64,000 bases of DNA from Chrysaora quinquecirrha (Eukaryota; Cnidaria; Scyphozoa; Semaeostomeae; Pelagiidae): NCBI GenBank assembly GCA_014526335.1, contig JACTAT010000363.1, positions 233,001 to 297,000 on the forward strand, given 5' to 3'. The notes under the pieces are model-generated. The model was not told the origin of the DNA, searched no databases, and saw only the letters and a program-made list of their open reading frames with translations. This document shows, piece after piece, positions 25,604 through 34,919 of this stretch. Position numbers and translations under genes: made by a program. The stretch's first letter is position 1. Every line of letters begins with the position of its first letter.

Positions 25604-26080
25604 CGCACTACTGTGGTGGATACGCACTACTGTGGTGGGTTATTTTGCGTACTGTGGTGGGTTATTATGCGTACTGTGGTGGGTTATTATGCTTGTTGTG
25701 GTGGGGTTTTTTGCGTACTGTGGTGGATAAGCTCTACTGTGGTGGGTTATTATGCGTACTGTGGTGGGTTATTATGCTTGTTGTGGTGGGGTTTTTTGCG
25801 TACTGTGGTGGATAAGCTCTACTGTGGTGGGTTATTATGCGTACTGTGGTGGGTTATTATGCGTACTGTGGTGGGGTTTTTTGCGTACTGTGGTGGATAA
25901 GCGCTACTGTGGTGGGTTATTATGCGTACTGTGGTGGGTTATTATGCTTGTTGTGGTGGGGTTTTTTGCGTACTGTGGTGGATAAGCACTACTGTGGTGG
26001 GTTATTATGCTTGTTGTGGTGGGGTTTTTTGCGTACTGTGGTGGATAAGCACTACTGTGGTGGGTTATTATGCTCGATGC
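25604..26080 (+). repeat. 22-bp minisatellite, left arm of foldback element
   Basis: Tandem TACTGTGGTGGGTTATTATG-type words (22 bp) alternate with TTGTTGTGGTGGGGTTTTTT and TACTGTGGTGGATAAGC variants, making a higher-order unit of about 85 bp. Long open frames rich in YCGG and VLWW cross it but are repeat artefacts. Confidence 0.85.
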
Positions 26081-27094
26081 GGTGGCATTGTTTGCTGTCT
26101 GTGGTCTGTGGTTGATACTGACTATTTGGGTGGTTTATTTGCTTCGTGTTGTATGAAGCAAACAACTGGTCATTTTTATCATCACTGAAATTTTGATGAA
26201 CTACACACAGATTTGACCTTTTAAATTTGAAATTCGAAAATTTTACCGACTGTAGGAAATTGATGACAAGCCAGTCAATAATCAACCGATTCAATCTATT
26301 TATAATATTCAATTCATGAACAGGTTCTTGCCAAATTCTAAATGATCTTAGGTACTGCAATGTGCTGTACTGTTATGTGTTTCTCTAGCAGTAGAAATAA
26401 TTATAAATAGCATTAAGAGTATTTGCAGAAGATACGAAAATGAACTACTGCTTTGATTCAAGTCTGTTGTGACCCCGATTATGGAGTTACGGGAATTTGT
26501 AGCTTTGGAACCCTGGGCGCCACGAAAACTGAAGAAAGGGGCTGTGAGAGCCTCTGACAACCCTAAAGCAAAGAAGAGACATGTTTTTGAACGAAAGAGA
26601 GTCTCAAGCAACGGCTTATATACTTGAATATCTCGATGAATTTCTTATTAATATCAATAATGCTGGCTCGAAATTACTAAGTATTAAGAACACGTTCTGA
26701 AAAATGTGGGCACGCCCGAACGACATCGAAAGTACTTTCTCTATTTACCTGAGATTTTTTACAATCTTTGAGAGATCATAATACACTACGTTTTTTATTG
26801 TACGTAACATGTGCGACTTTCACGTGTAATTAACGTTTTGTGAGTTCAGAGCAACGTCTGAGTGAATCGTAACTGTCATTAATATATTTAGACTCAAGAC
26901 CCAGACTTTCTCCATGTTTTTGGGATATGATTTTAGCACAGGACTATCATCAATTTCCTACAGAATTTAAAAGGTCAAATCTATTTGCAGTTCACCAAAG
27001 GTTCAGTGATGATAAAAAATGACCAGTTTTTGCTTCATACAACACGTAGCAAATAAACCACCCAAATAGTGCGTATCAACCACAGACCACAGAC

Positions 27095-27745
27095 AGCAAA
27101 CAATACCACCGCATCGAGCATAATAACCCACCACAGTAGTGCTTATCCACCACAGTACGCAAAAAACCCCACCACAACAAGCATAATAACCCACCACAGT
27201 AGTGCTTATCCACCACAGTACGCAAAAAACCCCACCACAACAAGCATAATAACCCACCACAGTAGCGCTTATCCACCACAGTACGCAAAAAACCCCACCA
27301 CAACAAGCATAATAACCCACCACAGTACGCATAATAACCCACCACAGTAGAGCTTATCCACCACAGTACGCAAAAAACCCCACCACAACAAGCATAATAA
27401 CCCACCACAGTACGCATAATAACCCACCACAGTAGAGCTTATCCACCACAGTACGCAAAAAACCCCACCACAACAAGCATAATAACCCACCACAGTACGC
27501 ATAATAACCCACCACAGTACGCATAATAACCCACCACAGTAGAGCTTATCCACCACAGTACGCAAAAAACCCCACCACAACAAGCATAATAACCCACCAC
27601 AGTACACATAATAACCCACCACAGTACGCATAATAACCCACCACAGTAGTGCTTATCCACCACAGTACGCAAAAAACCCCACCACAGTACGCAAAATAAC
27701 CCACCACAGTAGTGCGTATCCACCACAGTAGTGCGTATAGATTCG
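27095..27745 (-). repeat. 22-bp minisatellite, right arm of foldback element
   Basis: Reverse complement of the left-arm minisatellite, with more copies (651 bp against 477 bp). The same higher-order arrangement is present. Confidence 0.85.
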
Positions 27746-28164
27746 CTAGCGTGCGCTTGCTGAGATCTCGCCACTGCTGAAGCAAGTTCTCGCTTACTGG
27801 GCCAGCCCGCTTTCTCATATGAACAGGATTGAATTCTGTATGGAAATTCTGGATTAGGCGGGTCTCACTTAGTGGGTTGGCCCGGTAAGCGGGCTTATAT
27901 GAAATGTCATATGAACAGGGCCTAAGAGTTTTCTTGATTTTTCGGAAAAGAATTTTAAGTAGCTTCACACAGAGTTTCGGAGGTGTTTCTTTTAAGAAAT
28001 TGAGAATAAGCAGTGTTTTCATAATTTTTTGGTGACAAACATCAGTAGAGTAGAATGCTGAATTTAAAAACGGAAATACTTTCTTAGCTTTTTTTACTTC
28101 TTACTTTTTATTTCTTATTTTTTACTTCTTAGCCCATATAGAAGTTGTTAAACATTTTTTGCAG

Positions 28165-28990
28165 GTAAGGGATCCTTTGCCACAGCCATCAAGGGCAGGT
28201 ACAATGACGCAACAGTTGTTGTCAAGAAGTTACACAAAGCAATGTCAAGACTCGAGTGTAGAACATTCGCAAAAGAGGCAAAATTGCTTGATGGTATAGA
28301 ATGTGCTAACATAGTAAAGTTCATGGGCGTATGTGAACAGCCACTCGCGGTGATGTTGGAGTATTGTGAATTTTCCTTTTCCCCATTTCAAAGAGATATG
28401 TCTGTAAATTCTCTAAAAGAGCTGCTTATTTATCTTGACTCTGAAAATTTGTTTCGTACTTTCCCTGGGCTCAGCAATGTCATCGCAAGGGATATAATAG
28501 CAGGAATTTCTTTCATGCATGAACACAATATTGTGCATAGGGATATAAAACCGGCTAACATTCTGGTAAGCAATCTGCATTACTGTAATTCAACATCGGC
28601 TTGGGAAGAAATTTACAGAAAGAAGCCTATAATTTGCAAGCTAGCCGACCTAGGCGAAGCAAGGTCTAATTTATGTCAAACGAAGGCAGTGATTGGGAAT
28701 ACTCGCACAAAGTTTTTGAACAGGGGTAGTCCTGCCTTCATGGCGCCTGAAATTTTGGATAAATCGAATATGTTAAGTTCAGCAAGCTTGGAGCAGCTCA
28801 AGGCTGTGGATATATGGGCACTTCTGATGACTGTTTTCCTTACCATAAATCCGGATCAGAGATTTCCATTTGAAAATAACATTATAATGATGCAGTCAGA
28901 TGACAACTCCCCCGCAGATTATGAGGCTTTACTTCTAGAACTTTTAAGATTGAAGGCGTTCCTTCTTGTTCCGATCAGTACTTGAGTCAC
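28165..28990 (+). CDS. Exon 2, first part: Ser/Thr-type protein kinase domain
   Basis: Residue numbers count from the exon 1 ATG. Visible kinase landmarks are: glycine loop GKGSF (residues 40-44); VVVK with Lys60 as the likely ATP-anchoring lysine; Glu77 in FAKEAKLL for the C-helix; hinge-like MLEYCEFS; catalytic loop HRDIKPAN (164-171) with Asp166; ADLGEAR, in which Asp201 stands in DLG instead of DFG; GSPAFMAPE with Glu235; and D255-I-W of the F-helix. Nothing essential for catalysis is missing. The HRDIKPAN loop indicates Ser/Thr specificity, and the overall look is TKL-like, which is inference. A one-base shift near 28945 moves the reading frame before the end of the C-lobe. After it, the text SDQYLSHQAGFYQVLRQLVY and RCTIDQLMN continues the C-lobe. 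Confidence 0.8.
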
Positions 28991-29803
28991 CAAGCAGGTT
29001 TCTATCAAGTCTTGCGCCAGCTTGTCTATGAAAATCTAACGTACGAAATTGACAAAAGATGCACGATCGATCAATTAATGAACGTTGATATGGGAAATCC
29101 AAAGATAGACTTTATTCAGCTGAATATCTCACAAGCAACAGCAACCGAAAACAGTGATGAACAAATAATCAAAGCTGCCGTGAACAATTTGGAGGAGCTT
29201 TCAAAGACTTTGCTGCCTGTGAATGATGGAACCAATGCCTGTGGTTTCTTATCCATTGGTATTATCGATAAATTGATGTCAGCTAAACAAAAAATTTTAT
29301 CGTGCGACGAAGAGCTAAGCAGTTTAGTTGAAGAAACTATTAGCGATTTTCCTACGTTGTTCAATAGATTTCGAAAAAGCTCAGAAATGTGTGATGTCTA
29401 CGAGGCAGCCAAAGTCCTTCATGACAATAATTTACTGTCACAAAAGTTTAGTTTCGAAGAGAAACTGGTCGATAACGAGAAAGTCTACAGTTATGAATTT
29501 CAAGTAAAATGAAGAGTGAGCTCACACAAATGCAACATGATGCAAAAGAATCTGGAAAGGCCAAATATGCCGTTTTCCATGCTGCTGCATACATTTTCGC
29601 CATTGAGCTGCCCATGATGGAAACATGTACGCTTTCGAAACACATCCCATAGTTGAATGTTTGGGTGGTAATGGAAACGGTTTAATTGTTAAGACAAATT
29701 CTGTCAGTGGCTTCCATCAATGGATTGCAAGACGACTGGATTACTCAAAAGTTGCACCTAGCTGTACACCTTATCTTGCTGTAGTTTCTACTTATAGTGA
29801 CAG
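28982..29803 (+). CDS. Exon 2, second part: kinase C-lobe end and region of unknown function
   Basis: After the shift near 28945 the frame runs to a stop at 29512 (ending YSYEFQVK), shifts to one beginning MKSELTQMQHDAKESGKAKY, and shifts again near 29623 to HPIVECLGGNGNGLIVK. The exon ends APSCTPYLAVVSTYSD before the donor GTAAGA at 29804. Segments such as AVFHAAAYIFAIELPM and GGNGNGLIVKTNSVSGFHQW look like a folded domain, but I do not recognise the family. The codons just before the donor split an Arg codon that the next exon completes. Confidence 0.55.
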
Positions 29804-30354
29804 GTAAGAAACAAACATTGATGCATACTTATTCCATTACCATTAATTGATGCCAGTACACAGCTTTTTTACGAGAACAAACTTTATAAGAACAACCAGG
29901 CTCAGAAATGGTAAAAATAAGGACATTCTAGGAACAATTGCAGACTAATTTTCAGCTCAGCAATAGGCTGCACATCAACTTTTTACGCTATTACACGCTG
30001 TATCTTGCTTTCCGTTAAAGACAGGACAGTTTCCAACCACACACACAGCTTCAAAATATAGCTTTTTTGTTATTTTTTTAACTTTTAAGAGATGCAATAG
30101 CCAATAAATAATCGAAGATTTGTGTAGTGATGTAATGATGATCTAAGACCAAAAAGTAAGAACATCAGCCTTGGATACGTTGAAGAAAAAAAAACAGTCA
30201 GCCTCAGCTGAACTTTGCTAATTCTAACAAAAAACAAGTTATCACGTTACTGATAACTTCAGTTGACCACTTGCTTAGCAGTAACAAGTATGTAATGCAA
30301 ATGTGTCTCTCTTGGAGATGAGGACTAATGTATTCTGATCCTGTTCTTTTAAAG

Positions 30355-30504
30355 GATGAACAACAACTCTAGTTCTGTACCTGCCGATCCACAATGTGAC
30401 GTATATTCAGAAGCAAATTCGAAAGCAAACGATTCACTTGTCAATATTGGGGATGATTATGTTGATTCTCACGATGAAGTTGTGATCACAAACGTTATTA
30501 GCAG
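30355..30504 (+). CDS. Exon 3: Ser/Asn/Asp-rich linker
   Basis: 150 bp between the acceptor CTTTTAAAG and the donor GTAAAA. It completes the Arg codon from exon 2 and reads MNNNSSSVPADPQCDVYSE onward to DEVVITNVIS without a stop, ending two bases into another Arg codon. The composition (Asn, Ser, Asp) suggests an unstructured linker. Phase match on both sides supports it as a real exon. Confidence 0.6.
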
Positions 30505-30728
30505 GTAAAATAGTTTGATTTCTCAAAGTTGTTAAATTCTGAAATTAGTTTGTTGCTTGTCATCTATCGATCAGAACAGCTGCTCAGAACAATTAGCAGT
30601 AAGGTTCACTGACAAATGAACAATACACACTTTGCTTCACTTAAAATTAGAAACAACGACAACTTGAATAATTGAGTGCTTATGTATTTCACATTTAAAT
30701 TTTTCTAAACCACTATTATATCTCTCAG

Positions 30729-30784
30729 ATATAACCTTATCGAGGAAGACAATAAAGAAGCAAATTCAAGTCCATGCTGTTCTG
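30729..30784 (+). CDS. Exon 4: short acidic linker
   Basis: 56 bp with the acceptor TCTCTCAG and the donor GTAAGT. It reads YNLIEEDNKEANSSPCCS between two split codons. It is small but phase-consistent with exons 3 and 5. Confidence 0.55.
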
Positions 30785-30829
30785 GTAAGTGTAAGAGAGT
30801 TTACTGGTTTACCGAATTATGATTAAAAT

Positions 30830-30896
30830 CTAAATACTACATACTAAAATACTAAATACTAAAATACTAAAATATGTAATACTTAATACTAAATGC
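30830..30896 (+). repeat. Simple ATACTAA-type repeat in an intron
   Basis: About seven imperfect copies of a 7-10 bp word AATACTAA lie in the intron between exons 4 and 5. Confidence 0.6.
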
Positions 30897-31216
30897 TTTT
30901 TAACTCGCAGTTAAAAATCCGTTTGAAATCCGTTCAAAATGGCTATAGAAACCGCTTTAAAATCCTGGTAAATCATTGTTTAAAATCGCTGTTTGAAATC
31001 GCTGTTTAAGACTAATCACTGTTGAATTAAATCTTTTGCGACATAGCGACACCTTTGCTAATGTATAACAGGGTGAAAGCACAGAAGGAAAGAATAAAAT
31101 GGCTCGTGATTGCGTCAACCGTACTTTGTGATTCTAGATTTCTTCTTCTTTTTTTATTGGTTTACATCAATGCGTTATTGAATTTTGTAACTTTATGAGA
31201 AATCCTTTCGTTTTAG

Positions 31217-31312
31217 ACAATGACGTTCTTATTGAGGATGATGATGATGACTGCAGGTTTGTGGATGATGATGATGATGACGATCTACCTGCTGCATTCA
31301 GTCAGGAAAAAG
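31217..31312 (+). CDS. Exon 5: poly-Asp linker
   Basis: 96 bp with the acceptor TTCGTTTTAG and the donor GTAATG. It reads DNDVLIEDDDDDCRFVDDD and further Asp residues, then LPAAFSQEK. The GAT trinucleotide runs make it length-unstable. Such acidic stretches are common in linkers next to DNA-binding modules, but no specific role can be read from it. Confidence 0.55.
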
Positions 31313-31420
31313 GTAATGACCAATCCAACTTGAAATTATATTTCAATTTCGGTTTACTGATTTTCTTAGTACGCTAAGCTTGGAGCTGACGCAGGAAAAA
31401 TATAACTAATTCTCTTTTAG

Positions 31421-33097
31421 AGCAAGAATACTACAACGAAGACCTCAGCCTGCCTGTTTTTGCCCGAGGAAATGAGCGTCCATGTTCCACAACAGACGTC
31501 GTTGAAATACTCCTCAGTATTGCTGACCGATCTGTAATTTGTAGTGAGACGCCAGTATATGTCAGACACAACGTTGAATTTATTGTTGATTCCAGCAAAC
31601 TTGATGATTGGAGGGACATACGCACTGATATGAATGCCTGTCTTACTAGATCAGGAACCAAGACATTGTACTTCGAAAAGAAGACAATGGAGAGATAAAA
31701 CAAAGCAGTCAACAGAATTCAACCCATGTTGTCTCAAGATATACGTATAATCATAGGATCGAGAAAGACTTTCACAAGGTTATCATAGGCATTCGGAGCA
31801 ATGATACCAACCAATTGTGCCCGTTTTTCTATGTACAGTATTACTTTGACGGAAAAGAGCACGATATACAGTTTGATCACAGGCATGGAAATTCAAAGTC
31901 AGCAAAGAATATGAAGCAGACAACATACTCAGTTCGCGCAAACATTAAGTCGATGCATAATGAAGGCCTTAAAGGCAAAGCAATCTATAATAGATTAAAC
32001 AAAAGTGCAGGAGGCTATGAAAAAGCGAGAACAGCTGCTCATCTTCCCCATTCTCTGCAGCAAATTTATGATATAACGAGAAAAAACAGTGCTAAAGCCA
32101 CAGAATCTAATGATGAGTTGGTTGAACTTATCGATCTATGTAAAGAGACTAATGATAAGCCAGATGCTTTCATCAGGGAAGTGAGAACAGCTCCGGAGTT
32201 AAGTGTCGTCCTCTGCAACAACCGTCAAATTAATGACCTTGCTCGATTCTGCACGGGCCCATGTCTCAGCATTTTAGGCGTAGATCCAACGTTTAACATA
32301 TGTGATTATAATGTAACTGTGACAACTTACCGGCATCCTATGGTAATTGTAAGAGACACTGGTAAGCATCCAGTTTTGCTCGGTCCAGTGTTAATTCATT
32401 CACATAAAACGTTTGACTCATACTTCACACTTCCTACGACAATGCTTAGGTTAAAACCAAACCTCGTAAGTTTGAAAGCATTCGGAACAGACGGAGAAAA
32501 GAACGTGTTTGAATCCCTCAAAGCTTCTTTTCAGCAAGCTGACCATCTCTTGTGCTGGATACATGTGAAGGATAATGTGAAGAAAAAACTTGCCGCCTTG
32601 AAAGTGAAAGATCAAGGTCGTTATATTAAGGAAATTTTTGGAATGACCACTGGAGATCTGAAAGTGAAGGGACTCCTAGACAGTGAAACAGAAGAAGAAT
32701 TTGACAAAGAGTGGAAAAATCTAGAGATGAAATGGGCTGAGAGAGGGTCAGCAGGTGAGAGCTTTAAAAAGTATATGGTGCAAAACAAGCAGGAACTAAT
32801 GAAGAAATCAATGATAGCTGGTGTACGAAAAAGATGCGGCCTTGGTTACCCTCCTGCAGAGTACGACCAAAATGCCAACGAATCCATGAATTCAGTATTA
32901 AAAAAGGGCATGGATAAAGAAAAGAAGCTTTCTTTAAAAGAAACAGTGCGTTTGGTGCAGCAAGAAGTCAAATTTCAAGGTGAAAAGCTGAAGCTTGCAG
33001 TTTTAGGAAAAGGAGAATGGCGACTGTGCGAACCGTACAAGAATTTTGGAATAACAGAGGAGGAATTCTATAGACTAAATCAGGACAAAAGAGAAAG
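31421..33097 (+). CDS. Exon 6: MULE-type DDE transposase domain
   Basis: It opens after TCTCTTTTAG with EQEYYNEDLSLPVF. An N-terminal region (VYVRHNVEFIVDSSKLDDW) runs to a one-base shift near 31682, then continues through SRYTYNHRIEKDFHKVIIG into a 428-codon open frame. Counting from the ATG at 31815, the catalytic features are D157 in LGVDPTFN, D226 in FGTDGEKN, C247-x2-H250 in LLCWIHVKDN and E356 in NANESMNSV. This spacing, including the CxxH between the second D and the E, is the MULE pattern. The exon ends DKRE plus two bases before GTAAGA. The protein would cut and paste the element by acting at its TIRs. The full triad suggests the domain was recently functional. Confidence 0.85.
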
Positions 33098-33887
33098 GTA
33101 AGATATGAAGCTATCAGTCCTGTTTCAGTGTGGTACGTATATCGGGCGTTAAATCAATGATTCAGGGAAGAGTTTCAGTGCATAGTATAATGTAAAGCCA
33201 TGCAATAAGCAGGTTCCCAAAAAAGGCGATTTTAGAGCATTTCAGAGCCAAGACCCCCATTTAGGTGGCACATGCCCTTAACTGATTGCTACTTTTATCT
33301 CCAGCCCGATGGGAAAACATGGACATTGAATCAATCGCATAATAATATCAATCATTATCAAATTACAAAATTCGGTAATAACGTACCAGCTCAGAACGAA
33401 CGCGCGGATTTTTTAAAGATGCTACAATATCAGGACTTAGGAGATTAATGTCCGAGATCTGAAGGTTCCTTTTTTGTTCGAAAGTGAGCTGTCACTATTG
33501 AAAGGCTGTGATCTGAATAAGAAGTGAGCAAGCAATAACTGATAATCCGTATATGTTTGTAGATGTATGTATCTTTATATTACATTATACAATACAAATA
33601 GTCGGCACTTCAGCAATTTACTTCAATTCTCGTAATGTGACGGCAATGCAATTCAATTAAATGCTTTTTAATGTAACGCATGCCATTTATGTTTTCTGCA
33701 ACACATTCAAGTTTGGGCTTACTGTGATCTGACCATGATTTCCTCCCAAGAATTACAAATGCTGCAAGTAAATAGCCTCTTCCCCAAGTTTTACAGAGTC
33801 ATTTATTATTGCCGTTGGAATGGGAAAGCAATTTTGTTGCATGAATAGTCTTAATTGTCCATGATCATTGTCTTGATTATTTCATAG

Positions 33888-34919
33888 AGTCGTGAAGAAG
33901 TTCAATGACTTTCAGCCATCTGAGACTGGTAGCAATATTCAACGCTCGGACAACAATGGCAGCGAAAGGAAAATATGTTATAGCGTTCCTGAACTTGGCC
34001 TGACCGACATTCCATCTTCAATTTGCAAAGAAATAAAAGAGCATGCCACAGTGATTCTCAATCATCCTGGAAGCCTTGTGGCAGGGCCTCCAAGCAGCAA
34101 TATATACCTTGTGCAAAATAAGAAAACGCCTTGTGAGCCCTTTCAAGTTTCGTTTGACAAAAAGACCAGTCGTGTGATATGCACTTCAAGAAAATGCTTT
34201 CGGTCATCTGCTTTTGGCGTCTGCAGCCATTCCATCGCCGTTGCTGTCAAAGAAGGACTCGTTGGTTCTTTCGTTGAAAAATTGAACAAGAGCAAAGGTC
34301 GCACCTCAGTAAAGAAACTCGCTGATGCAGGGAAAGAAGCAAAAGCTGGTGTTAAAAAAACAAAATCAACCCAAAAGAGAAAGGGCCACCGAATGTGGTG
34401 AAACCCAAGGTCCAAAGATACATAACACCAGCGGATGCTACTCCAAATGTAACAGCACCATCAGCTCATTCTTCTGATGTTCAAATGAGAGTAGTAGATG
34501 TTCCTAATCAGCTGCATCAACCACTCGTCTCTGGCATGCAAGCGGATTCAGCCTTAAATCCACCGCCACAACCAGATCCACCAGCAAATGGATACGTATT
34601 GGCACTTCTACGATTTTGCCATAAGAATGTTGCTGTTTGCTATAAATGCAGTGGCAGGTTCTATCAAAATGGGTACCCTAGCCCACCCAATGATATGGTC
34701 GTTGTTTCAAAAACACAAAGATCATATTTTGATCAAAAAGCACGTGAGTGGAGGATATCTGCAGAATTTGCTAAAGTTTATTATCACTTTAATCGCACTT
34801 GCATAGCGCACAACAATCAAATGTTTTCTCCGCAAATGATTGTAGTTCCTCCGCAACTGAAGCCTTTCTTGCTTCCTGAGCACAAACAGATTTTGCGAAA
34901 TTGTGGCATAGGAATTTAA
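33888..34919 (+). CDS. Exon 7: SWIM-like zinc finger and Cys-rich C-terminus
   Basis: The acceptor TTCATAG completes the split Arg codon, then RVVKKFNDF and a Ser/Asn-rich stretch follow. A Cys cluster CTSRKC...GVCSH (34180-34230) has the form C-x4-C-x8-C-x-H, a variant of the SWIM finger that usually follows MULE transposase domains. A Lys-rich tail (KKTKSTQKRKG) comes next. A one-base shift near 34383 leads to PPNVVKPKVQRYI, a Pro-rich stretch, and a second Cys/His group FCHKNVAVCYKC with downstream Cys and His residues. The stop TAA is at 34917. The last 47 codons lie inside the right TIR, so the left TIR holds an antisense copy of them. Confidence 0.75.

Larger units (their letters stand above)
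25369..27922. mobile_element. 2.55 kb foldback element in intron 1
   Basis: The ends carry inverted CCTGTTCATATGA followed by AGCCCGCT-type sequence. The arms are about 0.9-1.0 kb each (25369-26260 and 26945-27922) and contain a 22-bp minisatellite in opposite orientation. The central spacer of about 0.7 kb has no convincing gene; an 87-codon antisense frame at 26348-26611 is unsupported. The outer 200 bp of the arms have diverged while the minisatellite parts stay similar. No clear target duplication is visible. Confidence 0.75.
24443..34919 (+). pseudogene. Kinase-MULE transposase-SWIM fusion gene (about seven exons, five frame breaks)
   Basis: Proposed exons are 24443-24560, 28165-29803, 30355-30504, 30729-30784, 31217-31312, 31421-33097 and 33888-34919. 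All six introns have GT donors and AG acceptors and every junction keeps phase, giving about 1590 codons. Order of parts: kinase domain, region of unknown function, Asp-rich linker, MULE DDE transposase, SWIM-like zinc finger, Cys-rich tail. Single-base frame breaks occur near 28945, 29512, 29623, 31682 and 34383. Without them the whole reads as one protein. The family normally has the MULE and SWIM parts; an attached kinase is something I do not know from described MULEs. Two adjacent genes, or a kinase captured upstream of the transposase, remain possible. Intron 1 (3.6 kb) is filled by two smaller elements. Confidence 0.65.

Noticed and set aside
25604..26080. CRISPR-like regular repeat spacing in the 22-bp and 51-bp arrays
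   Set aside because: The repeats are contiguous with no unique spacers, and the genome is clearly eukaryotic. They are minisatellites.
26348..26611. 87-codon reverse-strand frame in the foldback spacer
   Set aside because: It has a hydrophobic C-terminal stretch but no partner exons or conserved motif. Insufficient to call a gene.
25613..27774. Open frames rich in YCGG, VLWW and RTVV across the foldback arms
   Set aside because: They cross a 22-bp minisatellite in several frames on opposite strands. They are low complexity and inside an intron.
24443..29803. Kinase as an independent host gene that merely received the transposon
   Set aside because: The kinase exons lie between the matching TIRs and on the same strand as, and in phase with, the transposase exons. 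Host-gene origin before capture remains possible, but a separate host locus is not supported.
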